Positions 1-9,927 of a DNA stretch of 64,000 bases are shown piece by piece; position 1 is the first letter of the stretch, and each line of letters starts with the position of its first letter. The notes under the pieces were generated by a model. It was not told the DNA's origin, did no database searches, and was given only the letters and a program-made list of their open reading frames with translations. The translations under genes and the position numbers were made by a program. Source of the DNA: Prorocentrum cordatum (lineage: Eukaryota; Sar; Dinophyceae; Prorocentrales; Prorocentraceae); contig CAUYUJ010001758.1 of the NCBI GenBank assembly GCA_963575745.1, positions 394,560-458,559 on the forward strand, given 5' to 3'.

Positions 1-19
1 CTCCTCCTCCTCCTCCTCC
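1..19 (+). repeat. (CTC)n microsatellite, cut by window edge
   Basis: Perfect CTC triplets at the very start of the window; the array probably continues upstream. Confidence 0.9.
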
Positions 20-417
20 AAGGGGGGGCTCCCAACGAGCCGAATGTGGGACCAGCCCAGGCAGCCTCTGACATTGTCAACGTGGGAACCTCTGGCAACC
101 TCGGGGAAGTGCTCTGAGGTCATATTGGGGGTCTCTGGAGGCTTGTTTTTGGATAATTTCCCGGCGCCACCCGGGCTTCCTGTGGAACAGTATGGAGCAA
201 AAGTGCGCCCATCTTGATTCTCCAGAGGCCTATCGGACGCAAGAGCGCGACGGGGCAAGAGCGCGATGAGACAAAGCCATCGGACAGCTAGATTCCCCTT
301 CGACGAAGACATCTAGGGTCCATCCCGGGATGCTCAGTGGGCCACCTCGAGGTGTCGTGGCCCCACGTCGAGGACAAGATCAGGACGTCGGATGTCTGAG
401 CCCTTCGCCTTCCCCTC
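20..417. other. No recognised feature
   Basis: Apparently single-copy DNA with no convincing coding frame. The only structure seen is a short direct repeat, CAAGAGCGCGA at 240-250 and 256-266. Confidence 0.5.
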
Positions 418-425
418 CTGTAGGC

Positions 426-548
426 TGAAGTCGGGCCTGTCCCTCAACAGGAGGAATATTCAAAAATAGCCAGATAAGCATTTTTTGTTAAATTTGTTTT
501 TGTATTTTTCGTCCAAAATGCGCCTATTGGGGGACATGCCCGACCTAA
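426..548 (+). mobile_element. MITE family A, copy 1 (8-bp TSD)
   Basis: Short non-coding element with terminal inverted repeats: left end TGAAGTCGGGCCTGTCC, right end the complement of the GTCGGGCATGTCCC type. It is flanked by the exact 8-bp duplication CTGTAGGC (418-425 and 549-556). Eight-bp duplications and short TIRs fit a hAT-like non-autonomous element (inference). AT-rich core, no coding capacity. Confidence 0.85.
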
Positions 549-945
549 CTGTAGGCCCATCTGCCCCCCCCCGGTTGCAACTCTGGGGAGGTTGTTGAAC
601 CAGGCGTCAGCCCTAGGGCATCATCGTTCGAAGTCGAGCGTGATCCGGCTCAGCCCGTGTCAACCTGGTTTATTTTTGCGTAACCTGGCCTGACAGGCCA
701 CGAGTTGACCTGCTCGGTCATGGACCCCTTGTCGAGCGCAAAGGTTCGGCCTCCGCGCAGGAAGGCCGCCGAAGACCGCCAGCAGATCGCCGCAGTCCGC
801 AAGAAGACTGCCGAGGGCGGGGTTTTCTGCAACAAGGGATCCGTGGTCGAACACGGCAGGTTCGCGCCGTGTCGACGGCAGCGGCGACGGCAGCGCGGGC
901 GTTCAAGACGGAATGCCGCCGGTGGCCCAGAATCGGCCAATACCC
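549..945. other. No recognised feature
   Basis: Moderately GC-rich DNA between a MITE and a family B repeat. Short overlapping frames on both strands have no recognisable product. Confidence 0.45.
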
Positions 946-1110
946 AGACCTCCTCGCGTTGTGAAAAAATCACGGCGGGAGGTTTTTTGGCCATTTCCGG
1001 CCTCCGGGGGGCCTCGGGGCCGTCAAGAAACGACTCAGGACGAAAACCCGGTCCCGGGGAAGGGGTCCAGACCTCTGGGGGTCGACGTTGTGAAAAAATC
1101 ACGACGTCGG
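946..1110 (+). repeat. Dispersed repeat family B, copy 1
   Basis: About 130-bp unit that begins and restarts with GTTGTGAAAAAATCACG (near 958 and 1088), so slightly more than one tandem copy. Related copies lie at 1728-1908 (inverted), 38316-38480 and 38868-38990. Shared landmarks are a GGCCTCGGGGCCGTCAA block and a GACTCAGGACGAA block. Three of the four copies lie within about 400 bp of a family A MITE and the fourth is inside one. Confidence 0.75.
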
Positions 1111-1633
1111 GGGTCTGGGTATGGAGCGATCTGGCGATCGAAAAGCCGCCGATCGCTCAGGATTGTATGATGCACGCGGTGTAAGAAACTAACGGCGGCG
1201 GGGTAGTCACGTCACGATTCGATTCTGCCGCGCGTCGGAGCTCCAGTCTGGCCCAGCATGTCTCAGCCGCACCAGCGAAGGCCTCCCACGGAGCTGCTGC
1301 GCGGCTACCTCGAGAGCAGGGTAATAGGGTGGTAAGTAAACTTTTCGTCTTCCCTCCTGGAACGTTGACGGATATCATTCTAGTTCGTTTGGGGTTGGCG
1401 GAGTAGCACAAGCTGATCGAATGCGCCTGTGAAACACCCACACCGTGTACCACCCTATTCCCCCTACCTCGCTCTTGGATGCCCGCTGCGAGCGGCGGCG
1501 CGGGAGGAGCAACTCGGCGGGCGCCGTCTCCAGAGCCATGTACGCGCGCGGCGACAGCCGACCAGGCCCTGGGGGGGGGGGGCAGGGGGCCCCGCGGGCC
1601 GCCGGCAGCGAGCTCCGCGCGGACCCCTTGGCT
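1111..1633. other. No recognised feature
   Basis: GC-rich DNA with a G run near 1570-1582; no supported gene. Confidence 0.45.
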
Positions 1634-1986
1634 TCAGTCGGGCCTGAACCCTTACAGGAGGAATGTCCGGACATAGCAACAAAAATTACCAGCAGACGAT
1701 TTCTCGGCTATTGTTAACTATTCCCAGACATCCGGCTGCTCCAATCTTTTCGATGCGTGGGCCCCGGAGGTCCGGACCACTTCCCCAAGGCCGGTTTTGC
1801 GTCCTGAGCCGTTTTTTTGACGCCCCCGAGGCCTGGCGAGGGCCCCCGGAGGCTGAAAACGGCCGAAGACCCGCCGCTCCAAGTTTTCTGGAGCGTCGGA
1901 TCTCTGGGTTTTTGGTGGCAGTTTTTGCTGACTGTCTTGCCTTTCTCGCCCCAGACCCGCCTGCAGGAGGACGTGCCCGACCTGAC
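1634..1986 (+). mobile_element. MITE family A, copy 2, enlarged by an internal repeat
   Basis: Family A ends (TCAGTCGGGCCTG on the left; complement of GTCGGGCACGTCC on the right) enclose 353 bp instead of the usual 120-190. The extra length is an inverted family B copy. Flanking octamers CCTTGGCT and TCTCGGCT match at 6 of 8 positions, so the target duplication has decayed. Confidence 0.65.
1728..1908 (-). repeat. Family B repeat nested inside a family A MITE
   Basis: The reverse complement aligns with the copy at 946: the GGATGTCTGGG end, the GACTCAGGACG-like block and the CCTCGGGGCGTCAA block occur in the same order. Its position inside family A ends indicates insertion or capture. Confidence 0.65.
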
Positions 1987-2142
1987 TCTCGGCTCTGCGC
2001 CGTGCCCTCCCCCCCTTGGGCGGCGTCGCCGGGGCGTGGCCCCCCCCCGCGGCGCGCGCCGAGCCACGGAGTCCCCGCGCGGGGTGCTTCGAGAACGGCT
2101 GCGGTTCTGCAGGTTTTCGTGTCCTTCCTCCGTGCAGCACGT

Positions 2143-2440
2143 TGCAGTCGGGCGCGTCCCTCTACAGTGAAGTCGGGCCTGTCCCCCTACAGGGGGGATT
2201 CTCGACGAAAAACAAACAGCACCCCCAAAATAGTCAAAACATGGTCCAAAAACTGGGGACTGTTTGTTTAGTGTTTTTTTGCCCTTTTGGAGCAATTGTT
2301 GAGCATTTTTTATTTTTCGTCGAAACTCCTCCTGTAGGGGGACAGGCCCGACTTGACTCTACAGGAGGAGTGCTCAGAAATAGTCTAGAAAAACAGTGGG
2401 GACGATGTGTTGACTATGTTCGACCATCCTGGATTTTTGT
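2143..2440 (+). mobile_element. MITE family A, truncated host copy split by another A copy
   Basis: A left terminus (GCAGTCGGGCGCGTCCCTC, from about 2143) is interrupted at 2168 and resumes at 2357 with the expected internal sequence (CTACAGGAGGAGTGCTC, then AGAAATAGTC). No right terminus is seen before the repeat at 2446, so it is truncated. Confidence 0.7.
2168..2356 (+). mobile_element. MITE family A, copy 3, nested in another A element
   Basis: 189 bp with about 40-bp terminal inverted repeats, the longest of the family here. The 8-bp duplication CTCTACAG (2160-2167 and 2357-2364) lies inside the terminus of the interrupted host copy. This nested insertion fixes the element ends and target size without outside data. 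Confidence 0.9.
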
Positions 2441-2445
2441 GTGAG

Positions 2446-2508
2446 TATTTCCCAACCATCCTGTGGTGTTGGGTCCTCGTTTTGAAGAGACGGTGCCCCG
2501 CGTTCTCC
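2446..2508 (+). repeat. Dispersed module P, copy 1
   Basis: Contains TTCCCAACCATCCTGTGG, GTGTTGGGTC, TTTTGAAGAGACG and GCCCCGCGTTCTCC. Related copies at 33020-33080 and 44649-44695 are likewise followed by a pyrimidine tract and then (ATC)n and/or satellite C. Confidence 0.75.
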
Positions 2509-2555
2509 TTCCTTCCTTCCTTCCTTCCTTCCTCCCGCTGCCTCCTCCCCCCTCC

Positions 2556-2653
<98 letters not shown>
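2509..2653 (+). repeat. (TTCC)n tract then (ATC)n array
   Basis: TTCC and CT-rich DNA (2509-2556) leads into about 32 uninterrupted ATC triplets (2557-2653). The array runs directly into the first satellite C unit. Confidence 0.95.
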
Positions 2654-4113
2654 ACACCCATTTGGCACACCCCTCACACGTTTCGTGGCTCCATAGGAGC
2701 TCCACCGAAGGCCCCAGTGCCCGCGGCCGCATGCGTCCCCCACACCCATTTCGGCACACCCCTCACACGTTTCGTGGCTCCATAGGGAGCTCCACCGAAG
2801 GCCCCAGTGCCCGCGGCCGCATGCGTCCCCCACACCCATTTCGGCACACCCCTCACACGTTTCGTGGCTCCATAGGGAGCTCCACCGAAGGCCCCAGTGC
2901 CCGCGGCCGCATGCGTCCCCCACACCCATTTCGGCACACCCCTCACACGTTTCGTGGCTCCATAGGGAGCTCCACCGAAGGCCCCAGTGCCCGCGGCCGC
3001 ATGCGTCCCCCACACCCATTTCGGCACACCCCTCACACGTTTCGTGGCTCCATAGGGAGCTCCACCGAAGGCCCCAGTGCCCGCGGCCGCATGCGTCCCC
3101 CACACCCATTTCGGCACACCCCTCACACGTTTCGTGGCTCCATAGGGAGCTCCACCGAAGGCCCCAGTGCCCGCGGCCGCATGCGTCCCCCACACCCATT
3201 TCGGCACACCCCTCACACGTTTCGTGGCTCCATAGGGAGCTCCACCGAAGGCCCCAGTGCCCGCGGCCGCATGCGTCCCCCACACCCATTTCGGCACACC
3301 CCTCACACGTTTCGTGGCTCCATAGGGAGCTCCACCGAAGGCCCCAGTGCCCGCGGCCGCATGCGTCCCCCACACCCATTTCGGCACACCCCTCACACGT
3401 TTCGTGGCTCCATAGGGAGCTCCACCGAAGGCCCCAGTGCCCGCGGCCGCATGCGTCCCCCACACCCATTTCGGCACACCCCTCACACGTTTCGTGGCTC
3501 CATAGGGAGCTCCACCGAAGGCCCCAGTGCCCGCGGCCGCATGCGTCCCCCACACCCATTTCGGCACACCCCTCACACGTTTCGTGGCTCCATAGGGAGC
3601 TCCACCGAAGGCCCCAGTGCCCGCGGCCGCATGCGTCCCCCACACCCATTTCGGCACACCCCTCACACGTTTCGTGGCTCCATAGGGAGCTCCACCGAAG
3701 GCCCCAGTGCCCGCGGCCGCATGCGTCCCCCACACCCATTTCGGCACACCCCTCACACGTTTCGTGGCTCCATAGGGAGCTCCACCGAAGGCCCCAGTGC
3801 CCGCGGCCGCATGCGTCCCCCACACCCATTTCGGCACACCCCTCACACGTTTCGTGGCTCCATAGGGAGCTCCACCGAAGGCCCCAGTGCCCGCGGCCGC
3901 ATGCGTCCCCCACACCCATTTCGGCACACCCCTCACACGTTTCGTGGCTCCATAGGGAGCTCCACCGAAGGCCCCAGTGCCCGCGGCCGCATGCGTCACC
4001 CACACCCATTTCGGCACACCCCTCACACGTTTCGTGGCTCCATAGGGAGCTCCACCGAAGGCCTCAGTGCCGCCGCCCGCATGCGTCACCCCCACCCATT
4101 TCGGCACACCCCC
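2654..4113 (+). repeat. Satellite C, homogeneous 90-bp array
   Basis: About 16 head-to-tail 90-bp units; the central ones are identical and only the edge units vary. Each carries TTTCGGCACACCCCTCAC, GTTTCGTGGC, CCATAGGGAGCTCCACCG and a NotI-like GCGGCCGC. The unit is divisible by three, so both strands stay open for hundreds of codons; those frames are artefacts. Related, more diverged units occur at 5262, 33150-34245, 50245-50715, 60955-61425 and 63411. Confidence 0.97.
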
Positions 4114-4132
4114 CGCATTTCTCGCACGGCAG

Positions 4133-4598
4133 GGTCATCACCACGGTGGCGTGCCAGGGGCGCACCATGCGCGAAGGCGACGGGGCGGGGGAACGGCGCT
4201 CCGGGGGCGGCCAGACCTCCGGGGCGCGAGCAGTCCGCGGCCAGACCATCTCTCGGTCCTGTGGACTCTCGCCCTGGGCCGTCGGCTGCCCGGCGCGCTG
4301 CTCCCTCGGTCGACGTCGCCCAGGCGTGATCCTGGATTGCGGCCGCCACGAGGTAGGGAACGGCAAGAAGGAGGACGACGACTGGTGGCTGGAGCTCTAC
4401 GTGCTGCTCTCGCGCGCCACGCGCCACGAGGACCTCCTGCTCATGCGGGCGCCGCGCATCGAGTTCTTCCTGGCAGGGCCGCCGCAGGGCTTGCGGAAGC
4501 AGCTGGAGCAGTTTGCGGCGCGCACGAAGCGGTGCAGGAGGGAAGCGACGGCCCTCGCCAGGGAGCTCGGCTTCACCGAGTTCATCCGCGAGGCCTGA
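4133..4598 (+). CDS. PIF1/SF1-type DNA helicase, C-terminal exons (partial)
   Basis: Two exons (4133-4176 and 4324-4598, stop TGA at 4596) encode the end of a helicase-like protein. The first supplies a CQGRTM segment like that before motif V/VI in PIF1/RecD-type helicases; the second reads GVILDCGR, then WWLELYVLLSRAT, the SF1 motif VI region with its SRA arginine, then a tail rich in Lys and Arg. Joining at AG|GCG in both places gives Gly across the junction and keeps frame (phase 1). Such enzymes unwind DNA 5' to 3'; PIF1-like helicases also occur in Helitrons, so it may be a host gene or a transposon remnant. The Walker motifs should lie upstream and I did not find them here. The first exon starts 20 bp after the satellite C array, behind an acceptor-like CGGCAG. 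Confidence 0.6.
4177..4323 (+). other. Intron with GC-AG ends and AGGCG direct repeat at both junctions
   Basis: 147 bp, from GCGACGG to CGCCCAG. Donor junction GAAG|GCG and acceptor junction CCAG|GCG share AG|GCG, so the edges slide within a 5-bp repeat. GC donors and repeated intron junctions are known in dinoflagellates. Removal restores an uninterrupted helicase reading frame. Confidence 0.6.
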
Positions 4599-5261
4599 CC
4601 TGAGGAGCGTCTCCCCCGAGCCGCGCCTTCTCTCGACTGCCCGACTAATTGTTTGGCCTCGCGCCGCGGACGACCCGCGCGCGTCGCTGGGACCCTCTCG
4701 GGGCGACCAGCGCGCGTCGCGGGAACTCCGTGCTGCGGGGGGCCCGGCGCCTCGTTCGCCCGTCGTCGCTCTGCCCAGCGGTCAGAGACTTGCCCGCTAT
4801 CAGCCAGCCAGTTAGCTAGTCAGCTCTCTCTGCTTCGCGCAGCGGACGACCCGCGCGCGTCGCTGGGACCCCGCCCGGGGCGACCAGCGCGCGTCGCGGG
4901 GACTCCGCGCTGCGCTGCGCCCGCAGCCTTGGATTTTGGAGTGCGCGGGCAAAGAGGAAGGAACAGAAGAGCCGAAAGCGGGCGCGATCCTCGCAAGAGG
5001 CGTGCCGACATGGGCGTCGCGACGTGCGGACGCTGCCGTCGGGGTTCCCGCGGAAGCTGCCTGCGGCGGCCACGCCCAGTGTCACGTGTGTTCGGACAGG
5101 CATGCTCGACACTTACACTAGGCGGTTCCATGATCGCATTCATGCAAATATATTCACTCGCGCGCAGACCCATTCATACTCAGATTCCCTCGCGCTCTGA
5201 CTCACCCGCGTTCTTTCTCTCGTAATCAGATCTATCGTATTCCTTTGCGTTGTGTACCCCG
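4599..5261 (+). other. Helicase 3' flank with a 73-bp direct duplication
   Basis: 4666-4738 and 4842-4913 are near-identical copies beginning GCGGACGACCCGCGCGCG, each containing GCGCGCGTCGC twice. No further exon is recognisable. Confidence 0.6.
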
Positions 5262-5375
5262 CCACATTTCGGCACACCCCTCATGCGGTTCGTGGCCCCA
5301 TAGGGAGCGCCACCGAAGAAGATATTCACAATTGCGATACTCACAACTGCATATGGTTGGGTCCTTCGCCAGGAT
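5262..5375 (+). repeat. Single satellite C unit plus module D
   Basis: A lone unit core (TTTCGGCACACCCCTCATG, TTCGTGGCCCCATAGGGAG) is followed by module D (ATATTCACAATTGCG, TCACAACTGCAT, GGGTCCTTCGCCA). The same C-to-D junction recurs at 34440-34520. Confidence 0.75.
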
Positions 5376-5402
5376 AATTTTTCCTCCCTCCATGCAGTAG
5401 GG

Positions 5403-5539
5403 CTAAATCGGGCGTGTCCCTCCACATGAAGAGTATTTAAACATAGTCAAAAAGGATGATTGTTCGATTATAGTTGAGAACATGTTTTAGTTTTTTTTTC
5501 GCCCAAAATCCGCCAGCAGGGGGGACACGCCCGACCTAA
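5403..5539 (+). mobile_element. MITE family A, copy at 5.4 kb
   Basis: Left end CTAAATCGGGCGTGTCCC, right end the complement of GTCGGGCGTGTCCCC. Flanked by exact octamers CAGTAGGG at 5395-5402 and 5540-5547. Confidence 0.85.
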
Positions 5540-5612
5540 CAGTAGGGGGCCCGACCATAAGAGACCTTCCCCAAGAAGCCCAGCCCTGAGACCCCAGGAC
5601 GTCCATTCGTTT
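5540..5612 (-). repeat. Dispersed repeat M, copy 1
   Basis: The reverse complement matches 47874-47944 over about 70 bp (shared GGGGTCTCAGGG and GGGCCCCC blocks). It starts at the right edge of a family A MITE; the second copy lies about 510 bp beyond another. Confidence 0.65.
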
Positions 5613-5625
5613 TGTTCGAAGAACA

Positions 5626-5735
5626 AGCGCCGTAAACATAAACTGTTGGCGCACGGCGCGGATTTCTTGCATCCGCGCTGGGCCCCCCTCCATAGCGCGC
5701 GGAGCGCGCCAGGGCTTGCGCCGGAGGAGTGGGAG
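5626..5735 (+). repeat. Dispersed repeat N, copy 1
   Basis: Shares ACATAAACT, GCGCGGATTTCTTG and CGCGCTGGG blocks with 8490-8600; a third, partial copy is at 40240-40345. Confidence 0.6.
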
Positions 5736-6041
5736 TGGAGGAAGGAGGAGGAGGAGGAGGAGGAGGAGGAGGAGGAGGAGGAGGAGGAGGAGGAGGAATA
5801 GGATGAGGAGAAGGAGGAGGAGGAGGAGGAGGAGGAGGAGGAGGAGGACGGCGAAGAGGAGGAGGATAACGAAACATATAATACTAATAGTAATAATAAC
5901 ATCAGTACTAATACTAATACTAGTAATAATAACATCAGCACTAATACCACGAATGAGAAGGATAGCAATACTGGTACTAATAAGAAGAACAACGAGACGC
6001 GGATGGCGATGTTGATACTGATGATGATGCTGATGATGATG

Positions 6042-6075
<34 letters not shown>

Positions 6076-6262
6076 CTGATGATGATGATGATGATGATGG
6101 TGGTGGTGATGATGATGATGATGATGAGGAGGAGGAGGAGGAGGAGGAGGAGGATGATGATGATGATGATGGATGATGATGATGATGATGATGATGAGGA
6201 GGAGGAGGAGGAGGAGGAGGAGGAGGAGGAGGAGGAGGAGGAGGAGGAGGAGGGAGGGAGGA
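5736..6262 (+). repeat. (GGA)n, TAA/TAC and (GAT)n triplet arrays
   Basis: GGA triplets (5736-5865), then AT-rich TAA/TAC triplets with a repeated AACATCAG phrase, then GAT (6018-6195) and GGA again (to 6262). The resulting poly-Glu, poly-Asp and poly-Arg frames are repeat translations. Confidence 0.9.
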
Positions 6263-6707
6263 GGGGCAGCAGCCAGAGCAGGAGGAGGAGGAGTGGCAGC
6301 GGCAGCAGCGGCAGCAGCGGCAGCAGCGGCGGCGGCACGAGAGGGGCAGGGCCGGGCGCGGCAGGCAGCGCCAGCTCCAAGGGCTCCAACGACGGGCGGC
6401 TGTCGCGCTGCGGCAGCGGCATCGTGAGGCGGGGCGGTGGACAAGCTGGCTGTCGCGAGTCGTCCTCGCCGCCGCATTGGACCGCGGCCGCCGCCGCCGC
6501 TGCTTACGTACCGCGGTCAGCGCGAGTCGAGGCCGCGAGGTTCAGCCCTTGGCGTCGCCAGCCTGGGCGTGCGCGGCCCTTCCGCTGGGCTGGTCTCCGG
6601 GCCTCGGGGACCTGCTTGGCCGATGGGCGAGCTGGGCTTCTGCGGAGTGGCTGTTTCTTCCTGCCCTCCCTGCTCCCGCCTCTTCGGTAGCAAATCATGG
6701 GAGCCTT
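6263..6707 (+). other. GC-rich block with GCAGCG repeats, no gene called
   Basis: GCAGCG-type hexamers at about 6293-6336, then CpG-rich DNA. A short coding-like phrase follows the GGA array but no splice signals support it. Confidence 0.4.
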
Positions 6708-7505
6708 GTATACCTATACGACTACCCTGCGGATGATAAGGAGGTTGGGGGGGGCAGCAATGGGCAACAGTGGTGACTGTTGTTCTGACGATGCCTGTGG
6801 TGCGCATATCGATGTGCATGTCGATTTGCTTTTCGATCTGCATCTCGATTTGCATGTTGACATGTCGATGTGCATGTCGATTTGCGTTTCGATCTGCATC
6901 TCGATTTGCATTTCGACTTGCATTGGAAAGCTCGCCACAGGCGTCGATTTTTAAGTACGCAGCCCACGGCGCCTTACGATTTGCATTTGGATGTGCATGC
7001 CGATTTGCATTTCGATGTGTTCTTCGGTTTGCATGTCGGTTTGCATGTAGACTTGAATTGGATATCTCGCCGCAGCCACGGCGGGACACCAGCGGGACAC
7101 CGCGGGGCACTGTTTGACGGGAGGAGCATCATTTGGTCCGGTCGCGGCCCAGCCACAGGAGGATTTCGGGACACCAGCGGGACACCGGCGGGACACCGCG
7201 GGCCACTGGCCGCCGGAGGAGAAACATTTGGTCCGGTCGCGGCCCAGCCACAGGAGGATTTCGGGACACCAGCGGGACACCGGCGGGACACCGCGGGCCA
7301 CCGGCCGCCGGAGGAGAAACATTTGGTCCAGCCGCCGCCCAGCCACAGGAGGATTTCCTTTCGCCCGCCCACGCAGCTTCGCCTCGCCCGCACGCACGCA
7401 CGGCACGCACGACACGAACCCGAAACCGAAATCGATTTCCCGGTAGGGGGGGGGTCTCCGTTTCACGTCGGACTCACCCCCCAACCTCCGACCCTCTTAA
7501 TTCCG
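6708..7505 (+). repeat. Composite element H, left copy
   Basis: In order: a TATACCTATACGAC...GATAAGGAGGTT head (6708-6757); 12-bp units built on TCGATTTGCAT (6806-7060); GGGACACC repeats; three 95-bp units carrying AGCCACAGGAGGATTTC (7151, 7246, 7341); and a tail with CGAAATCGATTTCCCGG and TCTCCGTTTCACGTCGG. The same order occurs in reverse complement at 12325-13957. Confidence 0.8.
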
Positions 7506-7512
7506 TCTCTAG

Positions 7513-7640
7513 TATCGACTATCGTCGATTAGCGTCTGGGAATCGATGAGATGCGCCGAGTTCAACGTCGGTTAGCGTCGATCAGCGTCGATTTGGCGTC
7601 GATGGGCGTCGATTTAGCGTCGATGGGCGTCGATTCGCAA
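7513..7640 (+). repeat. TCGAT-based minisatellite
   Basis: Repeats of GCGTCGAT(T/G)(T/G) with 10-12 bp period, next to element H, which has its own TCGAT 12-mers. Confidence 0.75.
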
Positions 7641-8216
7641 GCTCCCACAATATGGTATGGGAGGCTCCCGTGAGTTGCCACCGAACTCCCATTCCTCGTC
7701 CTTGCCTCGCGTCCGCCCCCCCTCGCCCCGCCAAGGGACGAGAGCCCGCAGAGGTTCGCGCGCGTGCACGCGCTGCAGCGCCACGACGAGGGGCAGGAGC
7801 AGAGTCTGCCCATGGGCCCGCCCCCGAGGCCCCGGCCGGGAAGCGGACTGGACGAGGAGGGAGGGAGAGGATTTAGGCCTCCTAGAAGGGGTCGGCGGAT
7901 CGCCTCCTCCTCCTCCTCCTTCTCCTCCTCGTCCTCCTCCTTCTCCTCCTCCTCCTCCTCCTCTTCCACCTCCTCTTCGACCTCCTCCTCCTCCTCCTCC
8001 GCCTCCTCCTCCTTCCCCTACTCCTATTCCACCTTCTCCTCTTCCACCTCCTCCTCCTCCTCCTCCTCCGCCTCCTCCTCTTCCACCTCCTCCTCCTCCA
8101 CCTCCGCCTCCTCCTCCACCTCCTCCTCCTCCGCCTTCTCCGCCTCCTCCTCCTCCTCTTCTGCCTCCTCCCCCCCCTCCCCCTCGCGGGAGAGCGCAAG
8201 CGGGTGCAGCCGAGAT
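7641..8216 (+). repeat. (TCC)n array behind a fold-back terminus remnant
   Basis: 7641-7871 has no recognised feature. 7872-7903 repeats the fold-back element I terminus (TAGGCCTCCTAGAAGGGG) and then gives way to about 270 bp of TCC/TTC triplets (to 8172). Confidence 0.75.
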
Positions 8217-8436
8217 TCTAGGCCTCCTAGATGGGTTCGGAGTAGATGGGGTCGGAGGATCGCGCCGCATCGCCGATGCATCGGCGGTGCGGCTCGATGT
8301 GGAGCCCGAGTTTCTCCACACCGACGTCGCCAGTGCATCGCCGACGTTGCCAGTGCATCGCCGATGCATCGCCGATGCATCGGCGATGCGGCGCGATTCT
8401 CCGACCCCATCTAGTCAGAGACCATCTAGGAGGCCT
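8217..8436 (+). mobile_element. Fold-back element I, copy 1
   Basis: About 65-bp inverted ends: AGGCCTCCTAGATGG, GATGGGGTCGGAG and CGCGCCGCATCGCC on the left are mirrored on the right. The interior holds GATGCATCGGCGATGC palindromes. A diverged copy is at 59930-60118. No clear target duplication. Confidence 0.7.
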
Positions 8437-8489
8437 CTCGAGGATGGGAACGGGACAAGGGGGAGAGCCGTAGTCTCGAGTAAGAAAAA

Positions 8490-8600
8490 GGCATCAACAT
8501 AAACTCGCGGCGCTCCGCGCGGGTTTCTCGGATTCGCGCTGGGTCCCCTGGCGGCGCCTCTGGCGCCGCCCCTGGCGCGCTCGGATCCAAGAAATTCGTA
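8490..8600 (+). repeat. Dispersed repeat N, copy 2
   Basis: Matches 5626-5735 (ACATAAACT, GCGCGGGTTTCTCG, CGCGCTGGG) and extends into the GGCGCCGCCCCTGGCGCGC block also found at 40290-40345. Confidence 0.6.
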
Positions 8601-9375
8601 CGGAGCGCCTGAAAGTTAATATTTATGCCGTTTGTTATTCTTCTAGGGAGCCGGAGTTGGAATCGGAATCGATGGTAACAGGTTGAGTTTTTTCGATTGC
8701 GATCCGGAAAGGATCATGATGACTGTGCTACCGAGCTGTCCTGTTTAAGGAAGCGTAGATGCGTGGGCGTAGGCGGGGTCTTGCAGGTCTGAGGCTCATC
8801 ACACCCCGACTCTCGGGCAGACCATTCAAGAAGCCGCGGACGACATAACAGTTAATCACGGGAGCATTGGCACCACATCGCATAGAACCGGGGAATAACA
8901 GAACAGAGGGTGAGAGGATAGTCCCCGATTCCCAGAGGACGCTTTACGCTGTGACTTTTCTCTTGTGTTGGGCGCATGATTCCGAATGGACTTATGTAAG
9001 CCAGCAAACACGGCATATGTGAGCAGAGTGTTGCAATGGTTGGTACCCCATGCTTTCGCGTCGTTGAACGACCTGTAGCATTTTCGCGTCGACGTGCTTG
9101 ATTTGCAATGCCTTGATCAGAGCTTCCAGCAGACAACGGCTTGAAGTGTATATGCTCGCGATGCGCTTTCATTTGGCGCTCACCTTCTGGGGAGTCAGTA
9201 CGGTGGAAAGGGGGCACGGGAGGAGGTGTAAGGTTCAGAGAGGCAAAAGAGAAGAGGGAATAGATGGAGAAGGGGCCAGAGAACGGGAGAGGGGGAGGGG
9301 TGCGTTGGAGAGCGGGAAGGGACGAGGGAGGGACATACCGAGAATGGAGATCGGGCGAAGAGATCTGTGGGCGTG
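8601..9375. other. No recognised feature
   Basis: Mixed-composition, apparently low-copy DNA; the longest frame (minus strand) has no recognisable domain. Confidence 0.4.
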
Positions 9376-9456
9376 CGCCGACCCTGTCCAGGCCAATCCT
9401 GGGCTCAGGGTGCGCCTGGCAGGATCGGTGTCTGTGCATCGTGTTCTTTCTTCTGG
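9376..9456 (+). repeat. Dispersed repeat E, copy 1
   Basis: CCAATCCTGGGCTCAGG, AGGATCGGTGTCTGTGCAT and GTTCTTTC correspond to the arms of the inverted element at 29951-30105. Confidence 0.6.
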
Positions 9457-9927
9457 GGGGGATACGACAGGACGGGGGACAGGAAGGAGGCGGGAGCGGG
9501 CCAGAGGGACATCGGTCACGGACAAGAGTGCTTGCCGCCCCTGTCGCCCCCCTCCTTTGATTTGTCGATGCCCGTGCGCGTGGGTCAAGTCTGCTGCCAT
9601 GGCTCGTTTGCGGGGCGCTCTTGTTGCGCAATGCCATCTTTGAAGGACCCGCAGACGCACGCCAGGTGCCACAAGCGGGTCCATGGATACCCCCACATCT
9701 GTCTCGTCAAGCTCCTGCACTTGCATATGTATATATCTATATGTGTAGATGAAAGAGCGCCAGTGGATGCCCTCGTAATTGAAAAGGGGGGGCGTGCTAG
9801 CAGAACCCCCCCCTACCTCCCCCCCTTCAGGGGGGGGGGGGGCGTGGTCGGACCCCCGCCCCTCCCCCCCTTTTGCGCAGGACAGGGGGGTCAGGAGGGG
9901 AGGCCCTCCCCGCGCCGGAGCGCCTGT
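9457..9927. other. No gene; G/C homopolymer cluster at 9776-9905
   Basis: 9457-9775 holds nothing recognised. 9776-9905 alternates G runs and C runs (start AAAAGGGGGGG, end CCCCCCTTTT) and could form a hairpin. Confidence 0.5.

Noticed and set aside
2654-4113. CRISPR-like regular repeats
   Set aside because: Units are contiguous 90-bp satellites with no unique spacers, in a eukaryotic context.
2407-4329. 640-codon plus-strand frame and 450-480-codon minus-strand frames
   Set aside because: They are the 90-bp satellite and ATC array read in frame; 90 is divisible by three, so stops are never met on several frames.
6043-6690. Acidic poly-Asp/poly-Glu protein
   Set aside because: GAT and GGA triplet translation; no exon evidence.
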